A DNA stretch of 64,000 bases from Obelidium mucronatum (taxonomy: Eukaryota > Chytridiomycota > Chytridiomycetes > Chytridiales > Chytriomycetaceae). Of the stretch, positions 32,935 to 44,326 are shown piece after piece. The position numbers were made by a program, and so were the translations under genes. A model generated the notes under the pieces. The model made no database searches and was not told the origin of the DNA. It saw only the letters and a program-made list of their open reading frames with translations. The number at the start of each line of letters is the position of its first letter. Position 1 is the first letter of the stretch. The stretch covers positions 1 through 64,000 of the forward strand of contig JAIVFH010000097.1 in assembly GCA_025765595.1 (NCBI GenBank). The letters are read 5' to 3'.

Positions 32935-35311
32935 ATGGTGATCCTGAAACTGTTGATTGCGACGGCGGCAGCCATAGGAAGCGTTACAGCACAGCAGACT
33001 CTCGATACTACAAATAATGGTGCGTGAGTTGGCCAATCCGTTCGCTTTTGGAGAGATAGGACATAGTGGCGAAGAATCTGGAGATACAAGCGGAGGTCCA
33101 ATTTACAACTCTTTATGGATATGCTGGATCAATCCACACCATTCAAAAGTCCCATACAGCCATATATTTCTTAAAAAGTAGTCTGAGAAGAGTTATAGAG
33201 GAAATGTGAAAGCGGCATTCGGGATGGGCTTGTGGTTCTTCAAATCAAAGAAAGCGAGAGTGTCTTCTCAATTACTCAAAAAAGAGGAGGAGCTAAAACT
33301 ATTATTCCCGTATTCCAGCTGCCGTTCTTGCTGCATGTAAAGCTGCCATGCCAGCCCTGAAGCAATTCTTCCCAGACAATAACTCTGGATTGGGATCATG
33401 GATCGAAACATATACGGACAAACGAGGACTGATTCAATGGCACGAAACTGGTATGTATGCATCGTTCCTTGGAGTTAAAATTAACACGGTTGAAACTTAG
33501 GAATTTATTGGGACTTTTTCTATCAGTACTATGGATTCACTGGAGATGCCACTTACAACGACTGGGTGGATTTACAAATGCAATTAGCTGTTGGACCCAA
33601 CGTTGGATTTCTGGATGCAATGTCTGCAACGGTACGTTTTTCAAATGCCATTTTTTTCTTGGGTGTAAGAGGATTATACAACAATTTTATTCGTCCAGAC
33701 TGGTCGTTGGAATGATGATATCGGATGGTGGGGGCTGGCTGTATTGACAGCGGCAGAGTCTACAAAGAATGGTATCATTGCACCCAAAAACATCATTGAT
33801 GGTGGCAATCCAAAATACATTGACGTCGCAAACAACACATACTTTCAAATGTATGGGGTAAGTTGCCAAACCCAAATCAGTCATTTTTTTGCGCAGCAAC
33901 TCAAGAATATTTTTTTCAGGATTGGGATGATTCTTGTGGTGGAGGCATGTTTTGGTCGCGAAATCGGCATACAAAGAAAATCAACGATGCGTACTACAAA
34001 TCGGCGATTACGAATGCTCAACACGTTGAAATGGGTGCCCGATTGTATGTATACACTGGCGGCGAAATGTACAAGAAGATTGTGGACCGAGTGTATAATT
34101 GGATGAAAACGTCCATGATGATCGATCCAGTCACTTACGCTGTGTACGACGGTCTTGATTCTCAAAGTTGCAGTCTCAGTCCAGATATGGTAAGGAGGTT
34201 CTTTTTTCACCTTTTAAATTACGAAAGCTCACATTCCCCCCGTTTGTTCCAGTACTCATACCACTTGGGAGAGCTTATTGCAGGCCTCTCAATCATGTAT
34301 AAAAAAACTCAAGACCAAACCTACCTCGACGAAGCTCACAAGTTTTTTGCCCACGTGAAATCTTTCTTCACAGTCAACAACGTTCTCTACGACCCATTAG
34401 TTGGCCCCACGCCATCCCGCCCCAATGGATACCTCTGGCCTGTATACAAGAGTCTCGGATACCTGTACGCAATCACTCCCAGCCAAACCGTCAAATCCGA
34501 CATTTCCCTGATTTTCGCCGCAACAGCACAATTCCTGTTCCAAAGTTGCGACTCGAATTGGTACTGTATTCGTAATTTGGATCCCAACACGGACCACACG
34601 CTTTGGAATGGAACTAGTCCAAGAGACCAATTTGATGTCGTTGCGTTATTGAATGCATTGGCGATGGCAACGACACCAACTGTTCAGCGTGTTCAGGATT
34701 TAACGCCGAACCCAGATGCCCAAGGTGGTAGTGGTGCTGGGGACGGGAAGAATGCGGCCTCAGCATCAGCTGGAGCGAGTCCTGCACTCATGTATGGAGG
34801 AATCGCGGGGGGTGTTGCCTTGTTGATTTTGGGTGCCATTGTTGGTGTCGTTATTTTCAGGAAGCAGAAGCAAAAGAAGGTGGAGGCTGCAATGGGCCGT
34901 CGAGGAGGCGGTGGGATTTCCAAGAACGATTATTATAATGGTCGAGGAAATGGTCGCGAAAATGAGAGAGATCGAAGAAATGACGGGTATGACTCTAGAC
35001 AACAGGAACGGGGTGGAGGTGGTGGAGGTCCGAGACCGTCCCCAGGAGCTCCACGAAAAGGACAAGCTGGACCACCAATGAGAAGTCCAGATCCGAGAAA
35101 TGAACGATCAGGGTCGAGAGGAGCTCCTGGCAATGGTGCGAGACAACAATCACAATCCCGGAACGGGGGTAGAAACGGAGGTGGTGGTGGTGGCCCACAA
35201 CGCGGAAATGACAGAGACAGGAGAAACGATGGATATGATTCCGATTCATATGAAAAAGGCCGAGGAGGTCGGGGAGGAGGCGGCGGTGGCCGCGGTAACT
35301 CTCGGCGGTAG
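32935..35311 (+). CDS. GH76 family protein 2 with membrane anchor and RGG-rich cytosolic tail
   Basis: Exons 32935-33019, 33319-33450, 33501-33631, 33699-33857, 33920-34189 and 34253-35311 give 611 aa. Signal peptide MVILKLLIATAAAIGSV. GH76 core: PALKQFFPDNNSG, QWHETGIYWDFFYQYY, GRWNDDIGWW with both catalytic Asp, CGGGMFWSRNR, YSYHLGELIAGLS. After the catalytic domain a helix (GGVALLILGAIVGVVIF) is followed by basic residues and about 130 residues of RGG/RGN-rich, Ser-poor disordered tail (GRGGRGGGGGGRGNSRR). RGG tails usually bind RNA or membranes and are unexpected on a wall enzyme. Intron 1 is unusually long (299 nt). Substrate is inferred as alpha-1,6-linked mannose in wall or GPI glycans. 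Confidence 0.88.
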
Positions 35312-35460
35312 AATCCGAGCTTTCTCTTTTATTTTTAATTACTCCCCCACGCGCGTATATAGAGAGTCTCTGTATGTTACATAAATCAATTTTAACCCTT
35401 CTTTTGATGTTTTGGTGGCTGAAAGAAAAAAGAGATCATGTTGAGAATCAATCAGAAAAA

Positions 35461-37887
35461 ATGGTCAAAATCTCAACAGCTGTTGGGCTCATCCTCGCAA
35501 CGCTGGTGCAAGTAGGACAATGTCTCGACGTCAATAGTCTCGGTGAGCTTCAATCATGATTACTTCATGTTCCTCGCGCGCGAATGCGTTGCACGAGGAT
35601 TTAAAGTGTCTGACGTTTTGAAACGACCCTATTTTACCCCCACCTAGACGATACGAAGGCCGTTGCCAAATCAGCATTGGGCCCACTTCAGCAATACTTT
35701 ACTGGTGCCAACATCGTATCCGGCAAAGGTGATTGGTTTTGCTCTTTTTTTATGTTAGCAATGGTGTCTTATTCCATTACATTCCACCCCGCCCCACCAC
35801 CAATGCAGGTCAATGGATCGAGCAATCATCTTCTGGGAAGTGGGTTGTTCAATGGCACGAGAGCGGTCAATACTTTGACGTGAGTAGTAGACAATGTTCA
35901 CCCTTTTTTTGCACAAAGACACAAGATTAGAGGGTTCTTCATCTCCACATGAAAAAGTATCTAATCAACCAACATAAACACCACCTCTTACTCTTAGCTC
36001 TTTTATCAATACGCTCTCTTTACTGGAGATGGCAGTAGCAGCGGATTTGCCACCAGCAACGTCCAGGCTGCGTCGAACGGTAACGACTTCTTGGGAATTT
36101 ACAAGGCCTCTGACGACCAAGACGAGCGTTGGAACGATGATATCGCTTGGTGGGCCATCAGCAGTATGTTTTCCACGTTTTCTTTTCAGTCCCATGCTTT
36201 TGTTGAAAATGCACGAAACATTTAGGTTTGACGGGTGCCGAGTCTGGTGCTGGTGGAAACTTGAGAAATCTTGCGTCCACTACTTTTGACCAGATATGGC
36301 AAAGCTGGGATGACAAATGCGGTGGTGGTATCTACTGGTAAGTTGTTGTCTTGGCGTTTTTGGTGTAAAATTTTTTTAATTAAGACAAATAAAACCGAAA
36401 AAATTGAACAGGAGCAGAAGCCGTAAACCAAACAGTGCCAACCCATACCTCAAGAGCACAATTACCAACGTTCAAATGATGGACCTCGGTGCACGTCTCG
36501 GTCAAGGCGACAAAGCCAACCAAATCTGGAACTGGCTCAAATCCGCCAACCTGGTTGTTGATGATGGCGATGGTGGATACGTGATTTACGACCGTGTTCT
36601 TACCAATGACTGTGGCACTGTTGCTCGTGAAGTTTACTCCTACGAATACGGAGAGGCGATTGCCGCATTGGCTGTGATGGGTCGTCTTGATGAAGCCACC
36701 AAGGTATTCAACGGTCTCAAGAGTATTTTCGTGGATGGAAACAATGTTCTTGGTCAATGTATGGGAAGTTGTGCACCAAAAAAGAACCCAAGTGGTTACA
36801 ACTGGTCTGTATACAAGGGCTTGGCGTACCTTTACAAATACACTTCCGACCCAAATGTTCGCGCTTCGATTGCTACCATTATTAGAGCTTCTGCTCAAGC
36901 TGTTGTTGTTAACCGTCAAAATGGATTCATGAGTGTTAACCCTGGTGAGTGATCTTTTGTGTCTATATCTGACCCGCAGTGCTTTTTAACCAGATGCAAT
37001 TAATAGGAGGTCAATTTACTTTGGTCGAGCCTGAAGGATTGAATATTCGTGATCAATTCGAAGTTGTTGGTGTTTTGAACGCATTGATCGTTGTGAACGG
37101 TGGATGGGGTGCTCCAGCGGCCCCAGCTGCGGGCTCTTCTCAGATCATTATTAACGGCAGTGGAAATGGGGGCTTGGTGATCAACGCTGGTGGGGGTGGT
37201 AGTGGGTCCAACATTATTGTGACCAACATCGTTGCTCCAGCAGTCACCGTCGTTGAAGCTACAACTACCACCACCACCACCACTACTACTACTAATGCCG
37301 TTGTTGCCGTTGCTACCACTACTAATGCGGTAGCTGTCACCGAAAATTCTGGCCCTGCTTCTCCAATTGCAGTTGTCAAAACTTCCACATCCCCAGCCGC
37401 TATTCCCACTTATATCGTTGTCAATGCAGCAGCAGCTACTTCTTCTGCTGCCGGACCAGCTGCCGCTACTACCGTAGTTGCCCCATCTCCTTCTACAGCT
37501 GTACTTGCCCAAGCTACAACATCTCGATCTGCTACCACATATTCCAGCTACATCCCACCTGCCGTCACCACTGTTGCAGCATCTTCCAAGTACACCACTC
37601 CTGCATACACCACCCCAAGCATTCCAAACTCTAGTGGATCATCTGGAACTAGCTCTATTTCAACTGGTGCAGTTGTAGGTGGAGCGGCTGGTGGAATCTT
37701 CATTGTTGCAGCACTTGCTGCAGGTGCATTCGTTCTCTACAAGAAAAAGACAGCCGCTGCCACTGCTGCTGCCGCGTAAGTTTTTTTTTCGTCTTTTTTT
37801 ATGGATACTATTTTGTGTCAACTAACAATTGGATTTAGTGCTGCTGCCCCACTTGCACCAAACAGTGCCTTTATGACCGCCGTTTAA
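35461..37887 (+). CDS. GH76 family protein 3, type I membrane protein
   Basis: Eight exons (35461-35542, 35648-35728, 35809-35879, 35998-36163, 36226-36337, 36412-36944, 37007-37775, 37839-37887), 620 aa. Signal peptide MVKISTAVGLILATLVQVGQ. Core: QWHESGQYFDLFYQYAL, ERWNDDIAWW with both Asp, CGGGIYWSRSR, SANPYLKSTITNVQMMDLGARLG. The C-terminal half is Ala/Thr/Val-rich and mucin-like, then a helix (AAGGIFIVAALAAGAFVLY), KKK and a final 16-residue exon ending SAFMTAV. That last exon is shared with GH76-4 and -6. First member of a four-gene tandem subgroup (3-6) that has LFxQYA after the HESG motif. Confidence 0.88.
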
Positions 37888-38453
37888 TTTCTCTACGCGC
37901 TTGGTTTTATGCTCCCACTTTTATTTCGCACAAGCTAATGTGCCATGTTTTTTGTTGAGCAATAAGTAAAGTTTGTTTTGTGACGTTGTCCGCAATAGGA
38001 TTCACCAACATGATGTGTTTTCCAGCACGCTCCTCTCGCTATTCGTGTCTCTCACTGAAGCGTGTTAAATGTATTATTCCGTGAAGAGCGCTGGCCCACT
38101 GGTTCGCCACGTGATAAAATCAATTTGTTTGAAGGCAATCCGCCTTGACGCACGGGGTCCTCCCCGCTTTCGTAGTGATTCAATGCGGCACTTTGGTGAT
38201 CCCACAGCGTTATCAAAGACTTTTAGTATGGCTAGTTTTTTTTTGGAAGAGTGTTGCGCCGCAATTCGCATCTACCGGCGTTGAGTCGCACAAGCCCAAC
38301 CACACCGTACACGGAGCGGCACTCTTCCGCTGGACGTGGGATTCCCCTCAGTAGCCTGTGAGTGGACCAAGCTTCTGATACGACTCCAACTCAGTGTATT
38401 TCACCTTCCACATGAAAATGCGCCGCACCGGAAATTGTTCCTGCATCTGTCAT
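37888..38453. other. Intergenic, no gene recognised
   Basis: 566 bp after GH76-3. Short frames on both strands lack signatures. It presumably includes the terminator of GH76-3 and promoter of the small gene at 38454. Confidence 0.35.
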
Positions 38454-38656
38454 GGCCGAGCGATCGAGTTTTGAATCATCGTTGATTGATTATAACAGGT
38501 AAGGCGCGTTTCACCTCAGCCGAACTCCTGAAAAACATCTACACACACAGGAATATACCCGTGCATTCCAATGGCTTTTCAGGATCTCTTCTTGGATCCT
38601 CACAGCAAATCAAAAAAGTACTACAGAACTATATGCTTGACGGCGACAAAACATAA
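38454..38656 (+). CDS. Small two-exon hypothetical protein (50 aa)
   Basis: Exons 38454-38500 and 38551-38656 are joined by a 50-nt intron with GTAAGG donor and CACACAG acceptor, in phase 2. The product begins MAERSSFESSLIDYNRN and ends with an amphipathic helix (SSQQIKKVLQNYMLDGDK). The frame is too short to show in a plain ORF scan because it is split. There is no signal peptide or membrane helix. I do not recognise the family. Support is the ATG context, clean splice sites and a stop soon after the helix. Confidence 0.45.
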
Positions 38657-39198
38657 GAATCGGTCACTGCTTCAGCGCTCGAGCCTCCACCTTCTATAGA
38701 TTCGAAAAACTTCCATTTGGCGACGAATGGAACTTACTTTATGGCATTTGGGATTTGTTGTTATGAGCTTTGGTTATTGTTGGATTAAAGTGTTGGTTTT
38801 TGAGTCGAGTTTCCTGGGGACTTTTTTCAGCTGTCGTTACTGTTGGATCCTTACGCCGCGGACTGCACTTGAAGGCAACAAAAAAAGCTAAAAGTTAATT
38901 CTGTTTATTCTGGAGTGAGAGCAAGGTACTTGAAATGTGATTTGTGTTTTCAATATCAGTAGTGTTGTAGGAAACCGGTTAGGGCGTCGGGCTGCCTGGT
39001 GCGGGTCCCATGAACGAATCCCGTCTCCTTCATATGAAAATTTTCTTTTTCGGCAAATTTTTTTCTGTTAATGATTTGAGTGAGTGGCGCGGTGAACATA
39101 AACAAAATCAGTTGTTTACTTCTTTTGCAGTATGACTCCTTTTTCAACGCGTCCTTAGAAACGTGCACGCTTTTTTTGTTTTGTTGAAAGGAAAAACA
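38657..39198. other. Intergenic, no gene recognised
   Basis: 542 bp. A short tRNA-like or B-box-like stretch at about 38970-39030 was examined and rejected. No repeats are evident. Confidence 0.35.
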
Positions 39199-39921
39199 AT
39201 GTCCACAATCGACCTCAACCATTCACTCAGCACGCGCATCAGCCCTGAAGACCCATGCTGGGCAAACTGGTTTGCTCAAGAGGCTGCTCCACCCTTTTGT
39301 GAAGCGGGCAGATGTGCTGATCACTTCAAAGTGAGGGTCAACTTTGAAGATGTCACAAAAACCGTCAACCAGCCCCTTGAGCGCAAGACACTGACAGCCG
39401 CGCAGATGTGGTGCGCCCTGTTGAATTGCGACCCTGCTGCGGTCACGTCGCAGGGTGTTGTGTGTGGGGTTGTTGTGTTTGATTTGTTCTACGTTTATTT
39501 TGTTTTATGAGGAGAACTGTTGTTGAAACCGAGAATGGGATTGGCGGTGTGGGTGAAAGTGTGGGGGATCAAGAGTTGGGTACAAGAAGGCGCAATTCAA
39601 CATGTTGCTTCTAAACTTAAAGATGCAGCCAGGAAGGAGCGGAGGCAGTTGAATACGAATCCTCGGAATCCAAAGCTTTCGTTTAAGGAGTATGGAGTTG
39701 TTGAGGAACTTTTTGGCGTTGGTCAGCTATGTTGTTTACGTTGTAGCACCAAATGCACTGCTTTTGGCGTCGCATTTGCTGAGGGGTTGTCGTATTTGTT
39801 GTTCTTTTTCAGGATGAAGGTTGACTTGCATGTTGTAAATACGTACCATGAACATAGATATATAGAGATTCTAATATCAAGCCCGATCACGAAGGGGCTT
39901 TCTCAAGACCAGCTTCACTAA
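39199..39921 (+). CDS. Putative two-exon hypothetical protein
   Basis: Proposed exons 39199-39454 and 39515-39921 (60-nt intron, weak GTGTTG donor) encode 220 aa starting MSTIDLNHSLSTRISPED. The first exon contains several Cys and TLTAAQMWCALLNCD; the second has a basic helix (SKLKDAARKERRQLNTN). I recognise no domain. The 3' part after FGVG is less convincing and may belong to another intron, since a pyrimidine-rich stretch ending in CAG is present at 39800-39813. It could be a decayed gene. Low confidence in structure, moderate in the existence of a gene. Confidence 0.3.
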
Positions 39922-39993
39922 TCCAATAGTTTAATTATTTGAATAATTTTTGATTGTTTTCTATTTTTTTTTATTATTTATTTATTTACACAA

Positions 39994-41872
39994 ATGAAAC
40001 TGATTTCAGCCTTGTCACTTCTCTTTGCCGTATCTGTCACCACAGCGCAAAGCTTGGATTTCGGAAATAAAGGTATTCGTACTATCATTTCAAGTTTCGT
40101 CTTGTTCTGAAGCCATTTGTTTTGGCCTTTAGATGCCGTCATTGCAGCCGCTAAAGCAGCAATCGAACCCTTGAAACAATACTATACAGAACCAAACACT
40201 CAAGGCGATGGTGCATGGAAAGAACAATCGGGAGATCGCTGGGTTCTACAATGGCATGAATCCGGGATGTATTACGATGTGAGTTGAACCTAACCCCAAG
40301 CTTCAACATTGAGGACAGGGGGGGAAGGAGTTGTTATTTAAACGGAGAGGTCAATCATTTTGCTCTTGATATCTTAAAAACTGCGATATCTGCGTGGCTG
40401 GTTCTCTCACATTCTAAAATGGATCTTTCAAAACACAAGCTGTTTTTCCAATACGCTTTGGCTACGGGCGACAAAAGCAGCAACAGTTTTGCGACCAGTA
40501 ATGTTCAAGCAGCCGCTTCAAACGGCAGAGACTTTCTGGGTGTGTTTACTCCTGATCAAATGCAGGATGGTCGATGGAACGATGATATTGCATGGTAATA
40601 TGGCCCTTCTTTTCTTTTTTTATGTAACAATGTAGAAAAGGGCTTAAACAAAGTACGTTGTTTTGTGCGTGTGTTTTTACGTTTATTATCAAAGGTGGGC
40701 TGTTTCAAGCATATCAGGCGCAGAAGCTGGAGCAGGCGGGAACTTGAAGGCATTGGCGTCTACTACGTTTGACGATGTATGGCAGAGCTGGGATGATAAA
40801 TGCGGTGGTGGAATCTACTGGTATGTGTGAACTTTTCTTTCTTTGGCTTAACGTTAACACTTGCACAAATGAAAATGACCTTTTTTGCGACTATTTTTGG
40901 CAGGAGCAGAAATCGAAACGCCAATGGCGCCAACCCATACCTCAAGAGCTCCATCACCAACGTCCAAATGATGGACTTGGGCGTCCGTTTAGGCCACACC
41001 GACAAGGCAAACCAGATCTGGAACTGGATGAAAACAGCGGGGTTGGTCGTTGACGATGGAACTGGCGGATACGTGATCCTTGACCGTGTCTATTCGAACG
41101 ACTGTGGCACAGTGTCTCAAGAAGCGTACTCGTACCATGCCGGGGAGGCCATGACTGCACTTTCTTTGATGGGGAAGGTGGATGAAGCTACCAAGTTGTT
41201 TAATGGACTCAAGACTGTTTTTGCGGATTCAACGGGCGCGCTGGGGCCTGCGTCGGGTAAAAAGGATCCAACGGGTTACCTCTGGCCGGTTTACAAGGGG
41301 CTTTCTTATCTCTACCAAGCGTCAAGCGATAAAGCTGTTCGCGATTCGATTGCTTCTACGTTGAAGGCGAATGCTGCGCGGGTGCTTTCGCGTTGCTCGC
41401 CAAGTTGGGACTGTATGCGTGATTTTGGTGCAGGTGCGCAGTTTACGCTGTTGCAACCTGATGGAAAGAATGTTCGCGATCAATTCGAGGCGGTTGCTCT
41501 TTTGACGGCCCTGATTCCAGTTAGTTCTGGGGCTTCGAGTGCTGTCGGCAAGAACTCCACTTCTTCTCCGTCGACAACCGTTGCTGTCAAAACTGGCGGT
41601 GGGAGTGACGCTGCTAATTCAAGCTCGGAGGGATCTTCGTCGGGTTCTAATAATACTGGAGCTATTGCTGGAGGTGTGATTGGCGGATTGGTAGTGTTGG
41701 CGATTATTGCTGCCGTCGTATATAGGCAGCATGGTAAAGCAAAGGCGTAAGTTTCTGTGCATTACTCTGCTTTTTTGTAGGATGTTTTCTCACAGTGTTT
41801 ATTCTTTTCTACAGTGCAAGGACACCTACAGAGGCGAACGAATCTAATTTCATGACCGCTACATCCTCTTAG
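39994..41872 (+). CDS. GH76 family protein 4, type I membrane protein
   Basis: Exons 39994-40072, 40133-40278, 40440-40594, 40695-40820, 40904-41746 and 41815-41872 give 468 aa. Signal peptide MKLISALSLLFAVSVTTA. Core: EPLKQYYTEPNTQGDGAW, QWHESGMYYDLFFQYA, DGRWNDDIAWW with both catalytic Asp, CGGGIYWSRNR, NPYLKSSITNVQMMDLG. After a Ser/Gly-rich linker a helix (GGVIGGLVVLAIIAAVVY) and a short cytosolic end finishing SNFMTATSS. The intron that splits the WW pair is kept, while the next one (after AVSS), present in GH76-5 and -6, is absent. Extracellular mannan-modifying role inferred. Confidence 0.88.
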
Positions 41873-42041
41873 AACTTGTTCTAGCTGTTCTAGCTGGATC
41901 TGGTCCTTTTTTTAGCTTAATTTTGCGTTGTATTTTGTTTTTTTCGGCTAGCTCAGGCGAGAGCCGAAATTTTCTTCTCGCTCTTTTTTTTGTTGCTTGG
42001 GTTCAGCAAGTCATATTAAAGATCACGCAAAATTTTGGACC

Positions 42042-44180
42042 ATGAACTTGATTGCAGCACTCTTGCCGATCCTCGCTTTGACTGCTCAGGCTCAGAACCT
42101 TGATCTTGGAAACAAAGGCATGTTCTTGCACTTTGTGATCAGCAGGCAGCAATGCAAAGGCTGCTCCACAATGCGGCTTTAATTGAATTTGTTGATGTGT
42201 CCCTGCTTTGTTGTTAACAGATGCTGTCACCGGAGCTGCCCGAGCGGCGATCGGACCTTTGAAGCAGTACTTTAATGATCCAAATACTCAGGGTGGCGGT
42301 GCGTGGAGAGAACAATCTGGAGATCGCTGGGTAGTTCAATGGCACGAGTCTGGCATGTATCACGATGTGAGTTTTTTTGCCTTACTGTGTATTGCTTTTC
42401 TTTGAATGTTACTCTGACTCTTTTTCATGTTGGATACTCGTGTTTCGATAGCTCTTTTTCCAATATGCTCTGGCGAGTGGTGATGGCAGCAGCAATGGAT
42501 TTGCGGCGGCCAATGTCCAAGCTGCTTCGAATGGAAGAGACTTTTTAGGTGTTTTTACTCCGGATCAGTCGCAGGATGGACGATGGAACGATGATATTGC
42601 TTGGTTAGCTAAAGAAGGCCTACAGGCTTTGATTTAACTTTTTTTTTCTTTCGCTGTGATGAGACCTAACAACCATGTTCCTAATAGGTGGGCCGTTTCC
42701 AGTAAGATAAATTAATGTATATCTATCGATTATAATCATATAGGCTTACTCGTCCTTCGAAAACAGGTATTTCTGGAGCGGAAGCTGGAGCAGGAGGAAA
42801 CTTGAGGGGATTGGCTTCCACAACTTTCGACGATGTATGGATGAGTTGGGATGATAAATGCGGTGGAGGAATTTACTGGTATGGTTTGTTTACTTGGAAG
42901 CGTCTCCGACAGAATTGATCACCTTTTTGAAAATGAAAACAGGAGTAGAAATCGCAACTCTGATGGAGCCAACCCATACCTCAAGAGTTCCATCACCAAC
43001 GTTCAGATGATGGATCTTGGTGCACGTTTGGGTCACACTGACAAAGCCAACCAGATCTGGAACTGGATGAAATCTGCTGGGTTAGTTGTCGACGATGGAA
43101 AAGGCGGCCTCGTTATCCTCGATCGCGTGTACTCCAACGACTGTAGTAATATCGCCCACGAAGTGTATTCGTACCATGCCGGAGAAGCAATGACTGCGTT
43201 GTCCTTGATGGGAAACATTGACGATGCAACCAAGCTCTTTAACGGACTCCGAAACACGTTCGGCGATGGAAGCGGCGGGATTGGGCCCGCATCAGGCAGA
43301 AAAGACCCCACTGGCTACCTGTGGCCAGTGTACAAGGGCCTCTCGTACCTGTTCCGCGCGACAGGCGATGCGGGCGTCCGCAGCGCGATCGCGGCGACGC
43401 TCAAGGCGAATGCGGGGCGAGTGCTTGCGGCGTGCACGGGCGACTGGGATTGTATGCGCAGCTTTGGCGCCGGTGCCCCCTTCACATTGTTGCAGCCCGA
43501 CGGCAAGAACGTGCGCGACCAGTTCGAGGCGGTCGCGCTGCTGACGGCGCTGATTCCTGTCAGCGGCGGCGCGAGCGGCCTGGGCTCCGTGGCGACGAAA
43601 GGCGGCAGTCCGTCTTCTTCTTCTTCTTCTCGTCTTCTCCGTCTTCTTCTTTGGCCGCAGCCTCGAACGCGACGCGAACGAGTCTTGTCGCAGTCTCGAC
43701 CTCTTCATTCATCTCTTTCAGCCGCTTCCAACTCAACTTCGGCGCCAACCGCGTCAAAGGCGCCAACGGCCGCTGGCGGCGCCGGCGCAGCCGCCAGTCC
43801 AACGGCGCTCAACGGCAGCGCCAATTCGGCGGACGGCGCGGCGGCGGGCGGCAGCAGCAACTCGGGCTTGATTGCCTTTGGCGTTATTGCCGCCGTGGTG
43901 GTGCTCGCGGTGGCCGGATTTGTCGCGTTCCGCCAGCATCAAAAAGCCAAGTCGTGAGTTGTCAATGCTTTGATGCCCACACGTTGTACTAATATACACA
44001 AACAGCGCCAAGCAGACCGAAGTGCCTCTGGCTCCAGTCGAAAGCGGCGAATTCATTCGCTTCCACTGCTTAAATCCATTGCGATTTCGTTGTGATTTCG
44101 TTACGATTTCTACGATTTTACTATTCTTTCTTTGTCCTTATGATTTCTCAAGCTGTTTCTCACCTGTTCTCCGCGTGTGA
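42042..44180 (+). CDS. GH76 family protein 5, type I membrane protein
   Basis: Seven exons: 42042-42117, 42221-42366, 42452-42603, 42688-42701, 42767-42878, 42943-43953 and 44006-44180 (561 aa as read). Signal peptide MNLIAALLPILALTAQA. Catalytic GRWNDDIAWW is intact; exon 4 is only 14 nt. Intron 1 begins GC rather than GT (AAAG|GCATG), a GC-AG intron at a site where paralogues have GT. The 3' half is GC-rich. Between 43615 and 43725 the Ser/Ala/Thr-rich linker reads better in another frame, so a compensating frameshift pair or unrecognised intron is likely. After the helix (IAAVVVLAVAGFVAF) the last exon does not give the FMTA end of its paralogues and runs on for 58 residues, so the C terminus is doubtful. 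Confidence 0.8.
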
Positions 44181-44326
44181 TAATAATCGCTATTTTAGTA
44201 GTACTTCTATTTCACTTTGACTGTTGACATTTATTTTATTGATTTCGATCGAAAACATGTTCGCTGATTTTTCAGTTGTCTCCACGCGCAATGAACTAAC
44301 TAAAAAAAAAAGATCTGAACAACCAA

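Noticed and set aside
38970..39030. tRNA-like stretch with GGAAAC/GTCTCC ends and AACGAATCCC
   Set aside because: Only about 58 nt, T loop too long and no anticodon arm.
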